Source: Hypnocyclicus thermotrophus (GTDB taxonomy: Bacteria > Fusobacteriota > Fusobacteriia > Fusobacteriales > Fusobacteriaceae). Taken from it: a stretch of 64,000 nt of DNA. The notes below the pieces were generated by a model. That model saw only the letters and a program-made list of their open reading frames with translations. It was not told the DNA's origin and ran no database searches. A program made the translations under genes and the position numbers. Positions within the stretch are counted from its first letter, which is position 1. Each line of letters begins with the position of its first letter. Of the stretch, positions 44,867 to 54,621 are shown one piece after another. Where the stretch lies: contig NZ_SOBG01000001.1 in the NCBI RefSeq assembly GCF_004365575.1, positions 372,001 to 436,000 on the forward strand, written 5' to 3'.

Positions 44867-46247
44867 TTTTAGGCGTTCTTGGAAATGGTATTACATCTCG
44901 TATATTTGACATACCAGTTACATACATAACCATTCTTTCAAATCCTAATCCAAATCCTGAATGTGGTACAGAACCATATTTTCTTAGATCAGTATAAAAT
45001 TTATAATCTTCTTCTTTTAAACCATTTTCAGCCATTCTTTTTTCTAATATCTCTAATGAATCCTCTCTTTGGCTTCCCCCTATTATTTCTCCTATTCCAG
45101 GTGCTAATAAATCCATAGCTCTTACAGTTTTACCATCTTCATTCAATTTCATATAGAAAGCTTTTATTTCTTTTGGATAATCAATTACAAATACAGGTTT
45201 TTTAAAATATTCTTCCGCAAGATATCTTTCATGTTCTGTTTGCAAATCAATTCCCCATTCTACTTTATAATCAAATTCTTTTTTACTATTTAATAATATA
45301 TCTATTGCTTCAGTGTAAGTAACTCTTGAAAATTCATTATTTAATATATTATTTAATTTATCTAAAAGTCCTTTCTCAATAAATTTATTAAAAAATTCCA
45401 TCTCTTCTTTTGCGTTTTCAAGAAGATATTTTATCACATATTTTATCATTTCTTCTGCTACATCCATATTTAAATCAAGATTTGCAAAAGCCATTTCTGG
45501 TTCTATCATCCAAAATTCTGCAGCATGTCTAGCAGTATTTGAATTTTCTGCTCTAAATGTAGGCCCAAAAGTATATACATTTCTAAAGGCCATACAATAT
45601 GTTTCTACATTTAATTGTCCACTTACTGTTAAATTTGTCTCTTTTCCAAAGAAATCCTCTTTATAATCAATTTCTCCTTTATCATTTTTAGGTATATTAT
45701 TCAAATCAAATGTTGTTACCCTGAACATTTCTCCAGCACCTTCACAATCACTACCTGTAATTATTGGAGTATGTACATATACAAAGTTTTTTTCTTGAAA
45801 AAAACTATGTATTGCATGTGCTAATAATGATCTCACTCTAAATACCGCAGAAAAAGTATTTGTTCTCGGTCTAAGATGTGCAATTTCTCTAAGAAATTCA
45901 AAGCTATGTCTTTTATTTTGTAATGGGTACTCAAGATCTGCTTTTTGTATTACTTTAATATTTTTAGCTTTTATTTCAAAATCTTGACCTTTTCCTTCTG
46001 ATTTTACAAGTTTTCCTTCTACAATTATTGAAGATATTATACTCAATTTTGCTATTTCATCATAATTTTCTATTATATTTCTTTCAAAAACTATTTGTAT
46101 TCCTTTAAAAAAGCTACCATCATTTAATTCAATAAATCCAAAATTCTTAGAATCTCTAATTTTTTTTATCCAACCTGATAATTCTATTTCTTTATTCATA
46201 AAACTTTCTTTATTTTTATAAATATCTTTTACAATGGTTTTTATCAT
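44853..46247 (-). CDS. asnS: Asparaginyl-tRNA synthetase
   Basis: A 464-aa class IIb synthetase. The N-terminal OB-fold (~15-110, [23 protein letters not shown]) binds the anticodon. Class II motifs follow: motif 2 [27 protein letters not shown] and motif 3 [15 protein letters not shown]. The EGAGEMF stretch of motif 1 region ([13 protein letters not shown]) separates AsnRS from AspRS. AGGA-type site precedes the ATG. It is followed by the periplasmic binding gene with overlap, and preceded within 15 bases by the DUF896 gene on the same strand. Confidence 0.96.
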   Translation of the reverse strand: MIKTIVKDIYKNKESFMNKEIELSGWIKKIRDSKNFGFIELNDGSFFKGIQIVFERNIIENYDEIAKLSIISSIIVEGKLVKSEGKGQDFEIKAKNIKVIQKADLEYPLQNKRHSFEFLREIAHLRPRTNTFSAVFRVRSLLAHAIHSFFQEKNFVYVHTPIITGSDCEGAGEMFRVTTFDLNNIPKNDKGEIDYKEDFFGKETNLTVSGQLNVETYCMAFRNVYTFGPTFRAENSNTARHAAEFWMIEPEMAFANLDLNMDVAEEMIKYVIKYLLENAKEEMEFFNKFIEKGLLDKLNNILNNEFSRVTYTEAIDILLNSKKEFDYKVEWGIDLQTEHERYLAEEYFKKPVFVIDYPKEIKAFYMKLNEDGKTVRAMDLLAPGIGEIIGGSQREDSLEILEKRMAENGLKEEDYKFYTDLRKYGSVPHSGFGLGFERMVMYVTGMSNIRDVIPFPRTPKNADY

Positions 46248-46261
46248 TTATATCCTCCCAA

Positions 46262-46459
46262 TTAGTTTATTTCATTTTCATTTACTATTTTTATACTATC
46301 AAGGTGCCCTCTTACTTGTGCTCTAAATTTTTCTAAATAAATTTTTCTATATTTCTCTCTATCTTGTTTTTCAATTTCAGTAAGCTCTCTTTGTTTCGCT
46401 AATCCAGAATAATAATTTACCATTTTTATTATACTATTCATTTCCATTTTTTCAGACAT
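46262..46459 (-). CDS. DUF896 (UPF0291, YnzC-like) small protein
   Basis: A 65-aa protein from ATG 46459, which has AAGGAG 8 bases upstream. The sequence runs IIKMVNYYSGLAKQRELTEI then EKQDREKYRKIYLEKFRAQ and VRGHLDSIKIVNE, the DUF896 helical hairpin (family pattern LTxEExxEQxxLRxxYLxxFRxxxxxxLxSIKxVD). In Bacillus, the YneA-linked YnzC is of unknown role. It lies 15 bases before asnS on the same strand. Confidence 0.88.
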   Translation of the reverse strand: MSEKMEMNSIIKMVNYYSGLAKQRELTEIEKQDREKYRKIYLEKFRAQVRGHLDSIKIVNENEIN

Positions 46460-46487
46460 TTTTACACTCCTTAACACTTTATCGTAA

Positions 46488-46520
46488 AAAAATGCTCTCC
46501 ACTTAATTAAAGTGAAAAGC
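46488..46520 (-). terminator. Terminator after the diguanylate cyclase gene
   Basis: On the minus strand GCTTTTCACTT pairs with AAGTGGAGAGC (two G.T pairs) around a 5-base loop and is followed by ATTTTTTT. It also lies in the leader of the DUF896 gene. Confidence 0.7.
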
Positions 46521-46582
46521 AATTTAAAATACTCGTTTTATTATAAAATTTATACGCTATTTTGTCAAGTAATATCAATATA

Positions 46583-48091
46583 TTATACCTTTTTATTTTT
46601 CATATTTGTTTTCATTATATACATTATTTTATCTGCTTTATCAATAGTATGTTTTATATTTTTTTCAAATTTAACTATACCATAAGAAATAGAAAGAGGT
46701 ATCGTAAATTTTTTGATTTCTTCTTGTATACTTTTGAATATTATTTTTATCATTGTTTTTTTACTATTTTTCATAACTACAATAAATTCATCGCCACCAT
46801 ATCGTATAATACACTCATTTTTATTTAAATATTTTTTTATGCTATCAATAATATGTACTATTATTAAATCACCAATATTATGTCCATATTTATCATTAAT
46901 TATTTTCAAATCATTTATATCTATAAATACTAAATAATCATTATTTGTAAGAGAAATTTTATCTAAATATTCCCTATTATAAATACCCGTTAATGGGTCA
47001 GTAATTGCTTTTGTTTGAAAATAAGATAATTTTAAATTTAAATATTTTATCTCATCAATTACAATAAGAACGACAAAAATAGAATAAGATAATAATCCGT
47101 ATGAAAATAAAAATCTATGCTCCATTATAGGAAAATAATGTATAAAGTAATCATTAAGTGCTGTCAAAAGAAGAAAAGTAAATATAATATTTATTTTATT
47201 ATTTTTTCTATTTAAATATATAATATAAAACATTGTAACTATTCCAATAGGTATAAATTCATTAAAATAATTATATAACATAAGATAATTTTTTGAAAAC
47301 ATAAAAAATATTATTGGAATTAATAAAATACATTGAAAAAACTTTTTTAATAAACTCTTATTATTATGACTTTGTAAAAATATAAATAAAGAACTCATTA
47401 AAGATATATAAACTATTTTTTTTATAATAAAATATGTATCTCGATTTATATATGGTGAATAATAGATATCTCTAGTAAAAATATAAAGTAATATAATTGA
47501 AATAAAAAAATAAACATCCTTTTTACTTTTATTTTTATTTTTTGAAAAAAGAAAAAAAGAAAAAATAACTATCGTAAATAATAATACTCCATTCATTATT
47601 GAAATCAAATAATAATTAAAAAAATATATTATATTATAATAATAAAATTTGTTAACTGGTAATAAAAAAGGAGATATATTAATTCCTGCATTACCTAATG
47701 AAAATATTTTTACTTCTAGATTATTACTTTCTTTTAATTTTGGAAGTAAAATTCCTTGAGGCATTAAAAATGTATCCATCAAAATATTTTTATTATAACC
47801 AATTTTTTTTAATAATTTTCCATTTAAATAAACTTCTGTATAATTACTAGATATAATAGGAAAAACTAATAAATACTCACCTTCTTTTTTTTTAAAGCTA
47901 GTCTTTAAGGTTATTTCTCCTCCATTAATATCTCGTATCAGTGGAATATCTACTTTTTTCCCTTCTTCTGTATACCAAGTTTTCAACTTATAAAAACCAT
48001 GATTTATATTTATCTCATTACTTGCAAATCGCAATAAAAAAAATAGTAATATTCCTACAATACTAAATAATGAGTTTTTCCCTTTATTCAT
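46583..48091 (-). CDS. Membrane diguanylate cyclase (7TMR-DISM-like, GGDEF)
   Basis: A 502-aa inner-membrane enzyme that makes c-di-GMP. The N-terminal helix is followed by an extracytoplasmic beta-rich domain (~20-150; YLLVFPIISSNYTEVYLNGKLLKKIGYN), in the 7TMR-DISM style, then about seven membrane helices (~160-345). The catalytic domain has DPLTGIYNREYLD, DINDLKIINDKYGHNIGDLI and the intact IIRYGGDEFIVV motif. No RxxD product-inhibition site was clear. It is divergent from the EAL protein (223 bases between), forming a synthesis/breakdown pair. Confidence 0.92.
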   Translation of the reverse strand: MNKGKNSLFSIVGILLFFLLRFASNEININHGFYKLKTWYTEEGKKVDIPLIRDINGGEITLKTSFKKKEGEYLLVFPIISSNYTEVYLNGKLLKKIGYNKNILMDTFLMPQGILLPKLKESNNLEVKIFSLGNAGINISPFLLPVNKFYYYNIIYFFNYYLISIMNGVLLFTIVIFSFFLFSKNKNKSKKDVYFFISIILLYIFTRDIYYSPYINRDTYFIIKKIVYISLMSSLFIFLQSHNNKSLLKKFFQCILLIPIIFFMFSKNYLMLYNYFNEFIPIGIVTMFYIIYLNRKNNKINIIFTFLLLTALNDYFIHYFPIMEHRFLFSYGLLSYSIFVVLIVIDEIKYLNLKLSYFQTKAITDPLTGIYNREYLDKISLTNNDYLVFIDINDLKIINDKYGHNIGDLIIVHIIDSIKKYLNKNECIIRYGGDEFIVVMKNSKKTMIKIIFKSIQEEIKKFTIPLSISYGIVKFEKNIKHTIDKADKIMYIMKTNMKNKKV

Positions 48092-48320
48092 TTATAATCT
48101 CCCCTAATTCATAAATAATAATTAAAAAATAAATATATTTATTATTATATATAAAAATAGACTAAATGTCACGTGTTTTATAAGTTGTTTTTAAATAAAA
48201 TTAATTAATCTTGTAAAATAATTGTGAGAAATAATAGTTAAATAGATTTCTTTACTTAAGGAGAAAATAGTGTTAAAATAAATAAAATAGAATTATATAT
48301 TTTAATTTAGGAGAATGGTT

Positions 48321-49961
48321 ATGTATATTAATGATTTAATTAATTTCTTAAATATTTTAGAACTACCATATTCTATTATTAATGAACAAGGAATTATCAT
48401 AGAAGTCAATGAAAAATTTTGTGAGCTTTATAATTATTTACCTTCAGAATTAATAGGAGCATATTTTACTAAATTAAGTGCAGAAACAAAATATCTTTCC
48501 ACAGAGGAATGTAAAAATATTTTCCTAAATTCTTTTAATAAATATAATAGTTTCTTTAAACACCCAGAACCATATGAAGTGATGGATAAAAATAATAATA
48601 AATTTTTTATTAATACAATTTCATATGATTTTATAGATGAAAATAATACTAAAAAAAGATTAAGTATAGATATTCAGCTAAAAAACACTAATAAAATTGA
48701 AAGAATAAAAGAAAATTTAAATAATTATAATAAATATAAATATGTTTCATTAGATTTTTTAAAAAAAATTATTGATTCCCATTTATTAAATAAAGATTAT
48801 TTTAAATTTACACTTTTTAATATAAAATTTATTAATGCTATTATTTTTGATGAAAAAGATGAATTTTTAAAAGAATTTTATGATAACCTAGTTAGTATTT
48901 TTGAAGATAATATTACTGTTTCTTTTATTTCAAAAAATAGAATTATAATTTTTTATGATAAAATTGATATAAATAAAATAAAAATCATTTCAAATAAAAT
49001 ATTAAATATTTTTTCTAATCCCTTTGAAATAAATAATAAATTTATAAAAGAAAATCTAAAAATTGGAATCACACAATTTTTAGATAATAGAAAATATGAT
49101 TTTAATTCTTTATATGACGAATTAGAAATTGCTTTAAAATATTCAAAAGATAACGGTTATTTAATATTTAATAATGAAGTAAATCTTCGCCTTCAAAAAG
49201 AAATAGAAATTAATTCTATAATATTTGATGCATTTAAAAATAAAGAGTTTATAGCATATTTCCAACCATATTTTTCAGTAAAAGAAAATAAGTTCGTTTA
49301 CTGCGAAGCTTTAATGAGACTCATTTCATCAAAATATGGAATAATATCTCCAAGCGAATTTATTCCTCTTTTAGAAGAAAATCGTTTTATTACAATGGTC
49401 GAAAAACAAGTTATGAATAATATTTTTAAAAAAATTATTAAATGGAAAGAAAAATATAAAATAACATTTCCAGTATCGATAAATTTATCTCCTATTCAAT
49501 TTAATAACTTGGATTTAATTGAGTTTTTAGATGAAGCTATTATATTATATGAAATAGATACTACTAAAATAACATTTGAAGTAACAGAAACAACAATTAT
49601 GGAAAATATTGAAATAAGTAAATTTGTTTTAAAAAACTTAAAAGACAAAGGATTTAATATTGCTATAGATGATTTTGGAACAGGATATTCATCATTAGCA
49701 TATTTAAATAATTTCCCAATAGATTATTTAAAAATTGACAGATCTTTTATTAAAAATATTGATACAAATAAAAAGGATCAAGCAATAGTAGAAGCGATAG
49801 TAAATATGTGTAAAGCCCTTAAAATAAAAGTTGTTTGTGAAGGGATTGAAACAAAAGAGGAATTTGAATATTTAAAAAAAATTGATGTTAATCTATTACA
49901 AGGTTTCTTTTTTTCTAGACCATTACCTATAGAAGCATTTGAAAAAAAAGTATTTTATTAA
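48321..49961 (+). CDS. PAS - degenerate GGDEF - EAL c-di-GMP phosphodiesterase
   Basis: A 546-aa cytoplasmic protein. I use ATG 48321, 8 bases after TAGGAG; another ATG at 48315 is only 2 bases from it. The N-terminal PAS (~10-125, LPYSIINEQGIIIEVNEKFCELYNY) is followed by a divergent GGDEF domain (~150-290) with no GGDEF box. The C-terminal EAL domain is complete: YCEALMRL, NLSPIQF, FEVTETTIMEN, IAIDDFGTGYSSLAYL, LKIDRSFI, VCEGIET and LQGFFFSRP. This predicts active hydrolysis of c-di-GMP to pGpG, possibly tuned by PAS and GTP-binding GGDEF domains. It is divergent from the DGC gene. Confidence 0.92.
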   Translation: MYINDLINFLNILELPYSIINEQGIIIEVNEKFCELYNYLPSELIGAYFTKLSAETKYLSTEECKNIFLNSFNKYNSFFKHPEPYEVMDKNNNKFFINTISYDFIDENNTKKRLSIDIQLKNTNKIERIKENLNNYNKYKYVSLDFLKKIIDSHLLNKDYFKFTLFNIKFINAIIFDEKDEFLKEFYDNLVSIFEDNITVSFISKNRIIIFYDKIDINKIKIISNKILNIFSNPFEINNKFIKENLKIGITQFLDNRKYDFNSLYDELEIALKYSKDNGYLIFNNEVNLRLQKEIEINSIIFDAFKNKEFIAYFQPYFSVKENKFVYCEALMRLISSKYGIISPSEFIPLLEENRFITMVEKQVMNNIFKKIIKWKEKYKITFPVSINLSPIQFNNLDLIEFLDEAIILYEIDTTKITFEVTETTIMENIEISKFVLKNLKDKGFNIAIDDFGTGYSSLAYLNNFPIDYLKIDRSFIKNIDTNKKDQAIVEAIVNMCKALKIKVVCEGIETKEEFEYLKKIDVNLLQGFFFSRPLPIEAFEKKVFY

Positions 49962-49980
49962 TAATATTTGTAATATTATA

Positions 49981-50030
49981 TTCAAATAAAAAAATCAGAG
50001 TTATATTTTACCCTGATTTTTTTATTTGAA
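49981..50030. terminator. Bidirectional terminator between EAL gene and GNAT gene
   Basis: Arms at 49981-49998 and 50013-50030 are perfect 18-base complements with a 14-base loop; A7 and T7 tracts lie within the stem. The flanking genes converge. Confidence 0.85.
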
Positions 50031-50049
50031 TTTTTCCAATTTATTATAT

Positions 50050-50541
50050 TTATTTATATTTTTTTAAAGTCTCTCCATCTATTCTTAACGTAATCCATTC
50101 ATCCATAGATTTTGCTCCTATTTTCTTATAAAATTCTAGTGATGGTTTATTCCAATCTAAACATGACCATTCAACTCTTCCACAACCCCTATTATTTGCT
50201 ATCTTAAAAAGATTAGTTAACATTTCTTTTCCATAACCTTTTCCTCTATATTTAGGTTCTATATATAAATCTTCTAAATATATTCCTGGTTTCCCAAGAA
50301 ATGTAGAAAAATTATAAAAAAATAACATAAATCCAATGTATTCATTTTTATATTTAGCTAATATTACTTCACAATACTTTTTATTAAAAATATTTTCTAT
50401 TAGAATTTCTCTAGTTGCTACAACTTCATTTTCCATTTTTTCATATTTTGCAAGTTCTTTTATAAAATAAAATATTTCATCTACTTCATTTTTTTCTGCA
50501 AATTTTAATGTTAAATCCTCTATTTTTGTATTAATTATCAT
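50050..50541 (-). CDS. GNAT acetyltransferase, diamine/thialysine N-acetyltransferase (SSAT)-like
   Basis: A 163-aa acetyl-CoA-dependent enzyme. The SSAT subfamily pattern is strong: FYNFSTFLGKPGIYLEDLYI, then PKYRGKGYGKEML (acetyl-CoA loop Q/RxxGxG/A), NRGCGRVEWSCLDWNKPSLEFY and GAKSMDEW. These are the hallmarks of diamine and spermidine/thialysine N-acetyltransferases. Polyamine acetylation would fit with the speD/speE operon 40 kb upstream (inference). Its start follows the Gfo/Idh stop with no gap (50541/50542), so the two genes are translationally coupled. The ATG follows AGGAGGAATAA within the end of that gene. Confidence 0.85.
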   Translation of the reverse strand: MIINTKIEDLTLKFAEKNEVDEIFYFIKELAKYEKMENEVVATREILIENIFNKKYCEVILAKYKNEYIGFMLFFYNFSTFLGKPGIYLEDLYIEPKYRGKGYGKEMLTNLFKIANNRGCGRVEWSCLDWNKPSLEFYKKIGAKSMDEWITLRIDGETLKKYK

Positions 50542-51519
50542 TTATTCCTCCTCAACAGGATAAATTACTCCATGTTTTTTTCTTATTAAATCCATAATTT
50601 CCAATACTTGTAATGTTTTTGAATGAGAAGCTATATCACTTTCTAGTTTCCCTTCTTGTATACATTTACATACTTCATCAGCTTCAAAATTATATCCATT
50701 ATATCTACCTTCATCAGTATAATTAATTATTCTTGTTTTTGTACGAAGTTGCATCTCTTTGCACATCCAAAACTTTTCAAGAGATAAACTTCCTTTTGTA
50801 CCATATACAAAAGCTCTATTTTCAAAATTTTGTCTACTTGATGTAGATAATTCAGCTTGTATTCCATTTTTAAATTTTATTAAAATAGATACATATTCAT
50901 CTACTCCTGTATCACCTTTTATAGCCATACTTTCTACTTGTTCATATTCACTATTTGCTAAAAAACAAGCAAAGCTTATAGGGTAAATCCCTAGATCAAG
51001 TAATGCTCCTCCACCTAATTCTTTATTATATAATCTTGCTTGTGGATCAAAAGGTATTTTTAGACCAAATTCAGCTTTAATTAATTTTATATCACCTATT
51101 TCATCCTCTTTTATCCATTCAACTGCTCTCTCAATAGCAGGTATAAAGTACATCCACATTGCTTCCATTACAAATAAATTTTTTTCTTTTGCTAATTTTA
51201 TTATTTCTTCAAACTGATTTTTATTTAAAGTTATTGGTTTTTCGCATAATATATTTTTTCCATGTTCTATACAACTTTTCATATTTTCATAATGAAAATT
51301 ATGTGTCGTTGCAATATAAACTACGTCTATCTCTTTATTATTTAATAATTCTTCATAACTATCATAATAATTTTTAATTTCATACTTTTTTGCAAATTTT
51401 TTAGCTTTATCAAGTGATTTTGAAGCAACTGCTATCATTCTTCCACCGAGTACATATCTAAAATCATTCATAAATTTAGTAGCTATATTTCCAGCTCCTA
51501 TTATTCCCCAATTTAACAT
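50542..51519 (-). CDS. Gfo/Idh/MocA-family NAD(P)-dependent oxidoreductase
   Basis: A 325-aa dehydrogenase. The Rossmann opening WGIIGAGNIATKFMNDF is followed by the active-site CEKPITLNKNQFEE and a C-terminal substrate domain (GGGALLDLGIYPISFACFL). The EKP lysine and the DLGIYP aspartate and tyrosine are the expected catalytic residues. Substrates in this family are diverse (myo-inositol, dihydrodiols, hexoses). It abuts the SSAT-like gene directly. A sugar substrate would suit the neighbouring sucrose genes, but nothing here proves it. Confidence 0.9.
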   Translation of the reverse strand: MLNWGIIGAGNIATKFMNDFRYVLGGRMIAVASKSLDKAKKFAKKYEIKNYYDSYEELLNNKEIDVVYIATTHNFHYENMKSCIEHGKNILCEKPITLNKNQFEEIIKLAKEKNLFVMEAMWMYFIPAIERAVEWIKEDEIGDIKLIKAEFGLKIPFDPQARLYNKELGGGALLDLGIYPISFACFLANSEYEQVESMAIKGDTGVDEYVSILIKFKNGIQAELSTSSRQNFENRAFVYGTKGSLSLEKFWMCKEMQLRTKTRIINYTDEGRYNGYNFEADEVCKCIQEGKLESDIASHSKTLQVLEIMDLIRKKHGVIYPVEEE

Positions 51520-51548
51520 TTTATTATCACTCCTATTCTACTATTACA

Positions 51549-51584
51549 ATAAAAAAGATATCATAAATACCCTTATGATATCTT
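51549..51584 (-). terminator. Terminator after the amylosucrase gene
   Basis: AAGATATCATAA (51555-51566) and TTATGATATCTT (51573-51584) form a perfect 12-base stem; on the minus strand TTTT follows. Confidence 0.8.
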
Positions 51585-51597
51585 ATCACTTTTTTAT

Positions 51598-53526
51598 TCA
51601 TTTTACAAATTTTAACCATAAAAATTCATATGGATCTAGCTTAATTAATCCATGTTCCAGATTTATTTCATTTCCATTATATATATTATAAACTCTGTAT
51701 CCTAAATTTGCTCTATTTAATATTTCTTGAGATACTACTTGATAATGTTCTGAGACATTCATAAGTACAAGTGTTTTTTCACCTTGATACTCTCTTAAAA
51801 ATGAAAACACATGTTCATTTTCATTTTTTATTATAGTATAATTATTTTCATTATAAAATTCTTTTAAATTTTTTCTTATTTTTATCATTTTTTGAATAGC
51901 TATAAATATTTTATTTTCAATAGTTCCTTCTTTTTTTCTATTTTCCACTTTATTCCAATTAATTATAGGTCTATTTAACCATCTATTATCATTTTTCTTA
52001 CCTTCATCATTTAAAAATGAATAATCATTTGTAAATCCTACTTCATCTCCATAATATACTAATGGTATTCCACCTAACGACATTATTCCGCTATGCATAA
52101 GAATAATCCTTTTTACTGCTTTATCTATTAAATCTCTATTTTTTTCTAAAATCCCCTTTTCTAATCCAAGAAGTGATGCTGTAGCTCCTGATATTCTTGC
52201 ATCTTTTGTTTTGGGATTATACATAAATCTCTCTCCCTTTGCATAACTACTAGGAAATTCTCCCACATAAAATGATATAATAAATTGTTTATGATCAAAA
52301 GGGCTATATCCAGCAGAGATTATATCATGATCAGCATATCCAAGTCCTATATCATCATGGCATCTTATATAATTTACCCAAGTTGTATTTTTAGGAATTC
52401 TTGGAATATTTTCAAGGCCTCTTTCCAAAATTTTTTTATTTTGTGTAGCCATAGCATCCCATAAATATACCATATAAGAAGCATTATAAGCTATTTCACA
52501 CTCATCTACTATTCCACCACCAAGGTATTTCACTATTTCTTTTGGCTGAACTATAGCTTCCGCTTTAAATACTACTCCTGGTGCTACAATTTTTGCACAT
52601 ACTTTATATAATTGTAAAATAATATGAGCTTCTTCTAGATTTTGTGAATCTGTTCCTATTTTTTTCCACATAAATGCCACTGCATCAAGCCGAAGTATAT
52701 CTACACCTTGATTTGCTAAATTTAACATAATTTTAACCATTTCAATAAATACTTTTGGATTTGTATAATTTAAATCCCATTGATAATTATTAAAGACTGT
52801 AAATACCCATTTATCTATCTCTTTTCTATAAGTAAAATTCCCAGGAGCTGTTTGTGGAAATACTTCTGGTAATGTTTTTTCAAATTCATCCGGTATTACT
52901 CTGTCATCAAACATATAATACATATCTTGATATTCTTTTTCTCCACTTAATGCTTTTTTTGCCCATTCGTGTTCATCAGAAGTATGATTTAACACTAAGT
53001 CAAGTTCTAAAAGCATATTTTTTTCTCTAAATGTTTTAGAAATATCTCTTATATCATCCATCGTTCCAAATTTTTCATCTACTACTCTATAGTCACTTAC
53101 TGCATAACCACCATCATTTTCTTTTTTAGGCATTTTAAGAATTGGCATAAGATGTACATAATTTATACCTAATTCCTCTAAATAATTAATTTTTTCTTTA
53201 AATCCTTTTAAATCTTTATTATATCTATCTACATAAAGCATTGTTCCTACCCAATTTTGACTCATATACCAATTATTATCGAGTTCTCTTTCTCTATCTA
53301 GCTCTTTTAATTCATTACTTCTCTCTACATACATATCAGCTAATGAAATAATAAGTTCTTCTAATCTGTCCACAAATAATGAGTTTTCTTTATATAATTT
53401 ACTATATTTTTCATATAATGTAGTAAAATTTTTACCAAGTCTTGTATAAAATATTGTTAAGTCTTTTTTTGAATACTTTTTATTTATTTTATCTATGCTT
53501 TCATATAAATATTTATCTTTTAGCAT
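51598..53526 (-). CDS. GH13_4 amylosucrase-type glucosyltransferase
   Basis: A 642-aa protein from ATG 53526, after GAGGAG. The amylosucrase pattern is clear: N-terminal helical domain, NNWYMSQNWVGTMLYVDRYNKDL, barrel motifs LDLVLNHTSDEHEW, GVDILRLDAVAFMWKK (nucleophile Asp), FKAEAIVQPK (acid/base Glu) and NYIRCHDDIG (third acid). The N-terminal domain, the QWDLNYTNP stretch and the length (Neisseria amylosucrase is ~636 aa) fit better than alpha-amylase. It would transfer glucose from sucrose to a glucan and release fructose. The fructokinase and LacI-type genes directly upstream on this strand make a sucrose unit. No secretion signal is present, so it is probably cytoplasmic. Sucrose-hydrolase activity remains possible. 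Confidence 0.85.
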   Translation of the reverse strand: MLKDKYLYESIDKINKKYSKKDLTIFYTRLGKNFTTLYEKYSKLYKENSLFVDRLEELIISLADMYVERSNELKELDRERELDNNWYMSQNWVGTMLYVDRYNKDLKGFKEKINYLEELGINYVHLMPILKMPKKENDGGYAVSDYRVVDEKFGTMDDIRDISKTFREKNMLLELDLVLNHTSDEHEWAKKALSGEKEYQDMYYMFDDRVIPDEFEKTLPEVFPQTAPGNFTYRKEIDKWVFTVFNNYQWDLNYTNPKVFIEMVKIMLNLANQGVDILRLDAVAFMWKKIGTDSQNLEEAHIILQLYKVCAKIVAPGVVFKAEAIVQPKEIVKYLGGGIVDECEIAYNASYMVYLWDAMATQNKKILERGLENIPRIPKNTTWVNYIRCHDDIGLGYADHDIISAGYSPFDHKQFIISFYVGEFPSSYAKGERFMYNPKTKDARISGATASLLGLEKGILEKNRDLIDKAVKRIILMHSGIMSLGGIPLVYYGDEVGFTNDYSFLNDEGKKNDNRWLNRPIINWNKVENRKKEGTIENKIFIAIQKMIKIRKNLKEFYNENNYTIIKNENEHVFSFLREYQGEKTLVLMNVSEHYQVVSQEILNRANLGYRVYNIYNGNEINLEHGLIKLDPYEFLWLKFVK

Positions 53527-53673
53527 TTTACACTCCTCTAAATTTATATTAAATAATTTAAACACTAATTTACATAAATAGATACAAATAATTTTTTACC
53601 ACTCAACCCTTATCTTCACTATTTTTTTATTTATATTTTTATCTATATAAATTAGTACTCATTAAATTATTTT

Positions 53674-54621
53674 TTATTCTATTTCATCTAATGTAGGTAA
53701 TGCACTTATTGCTCCATATTTTTCACAAGTTCTAGCTCCTACTTTATTTCCAAAATTTATTATTTCTTTCATTTTTTCCATATTTTTTATATCAACTTTT
53801 GTTAAGTTTTCTTTTATTATTTTATAAAGTACCCCTCCAATAAATGCATCTCCTGCACCTGTTGTATCTATTGGTTCTATTTTTATGCTATTTATTATTT
53901 CTTGTTTATCATCTATACTAAGTAATGTCCCTTCTTTTCCTAAAGTTACTAGTACTACTTGTGCACCTATTTTATGTAATTCTTTTACTCCTTCTTTTAC
54001 ATTTTCTTTTCCCGTTATTAATAATATCTCTTCATCACTTACTTTTACTATATCAGATTCTTTTATATATTTTTTACTCTCTTTTATAAATTCTTCAACT
54101 TTCCCCTTCCATAAATCTATTCTATAATTTGGATCAAAAGTAATTATTTTATTCTCATTCTTAGCTAATTCTAAAACTTTTTTATATGTTTCTTTTAACT
54201 CTCCTCCAAGCAATGCTGTTGCTGAACCTAAGTGTATTATTTTAGCTTCTTTTATCTTTTCTATATTAAGCTCTTCATATTTTAATTTTTCATCAGCTCC
54301 TCTATTAAATATAAAATCTCTTTCTCCATTATTTGCTATTGATACAAATGCTAAAGTTGTATTTTCTTTTGTATCTAAAATAAGCATATCTGTACATACT
54401 TTTTGATTTTCTAATGTTTCTTTTAAGAAAATTCCAAAAGAATCTTTTCCTACTTTTCCAACAAAACTAGCATTCCCCCCAAGCTTTGATATAGCAGCAC
54501 ATACATTTGCTGGAGCTCCTCCTGCTTTTTTTATAAAATTTTCTCCATTTACAAGTCCCATATCTATATCAGTACATATAAAATCAATAACTAATTCACC
54601 TACACAAACTATTTTATCCAT
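53674..54621 (-). CDS. scrK: PfkB-family fructokinase
   Basis: A 315-aa ribokinase-fold sugar kinase. The N-terminal substrate half has ICVGELVIDFI and KAGGAPANVCAAISKLGG; the C-terminal signature is DTTGAGDAFIGGVLYKI with the catalytic Asp. The GGAPANVA-type motif and length suit fructokinases (ScrK). It overlaps the LacI-type gene by 8 bases and precedes the amylosucrase, so it probably phosphorylates the fructose released from sucrose. Confident in family; sugar inferred from context. Confidence 0.88.
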   Translation of the reverse strand: MDKIVCVGELVIDFICTDIDMGLVNGENFIKKAGGAPANVCAAISKLGGNASFVGKVGKDSFGIFLKETLENQKVCTDMLILDTKENTTLAFVSIANNGERDFIFNRGADEKLKYEELNIEKIKEAKIIHLGSATALLGGELKETYKKVLELAKNENKIITFDPNYRIDLWKGKVEEFIKESKKYIKESDIVKVSDEEILLITGKENVKEGVKELHKIGAQVVLVTLGKEGTLLSIDDKQEIINSIKIEPIDTTGAGDAFIGGVLYKIIKENLTKVDIKNMEKMKEIINFGNKVGARTCEKYGAISALPTLDEIE

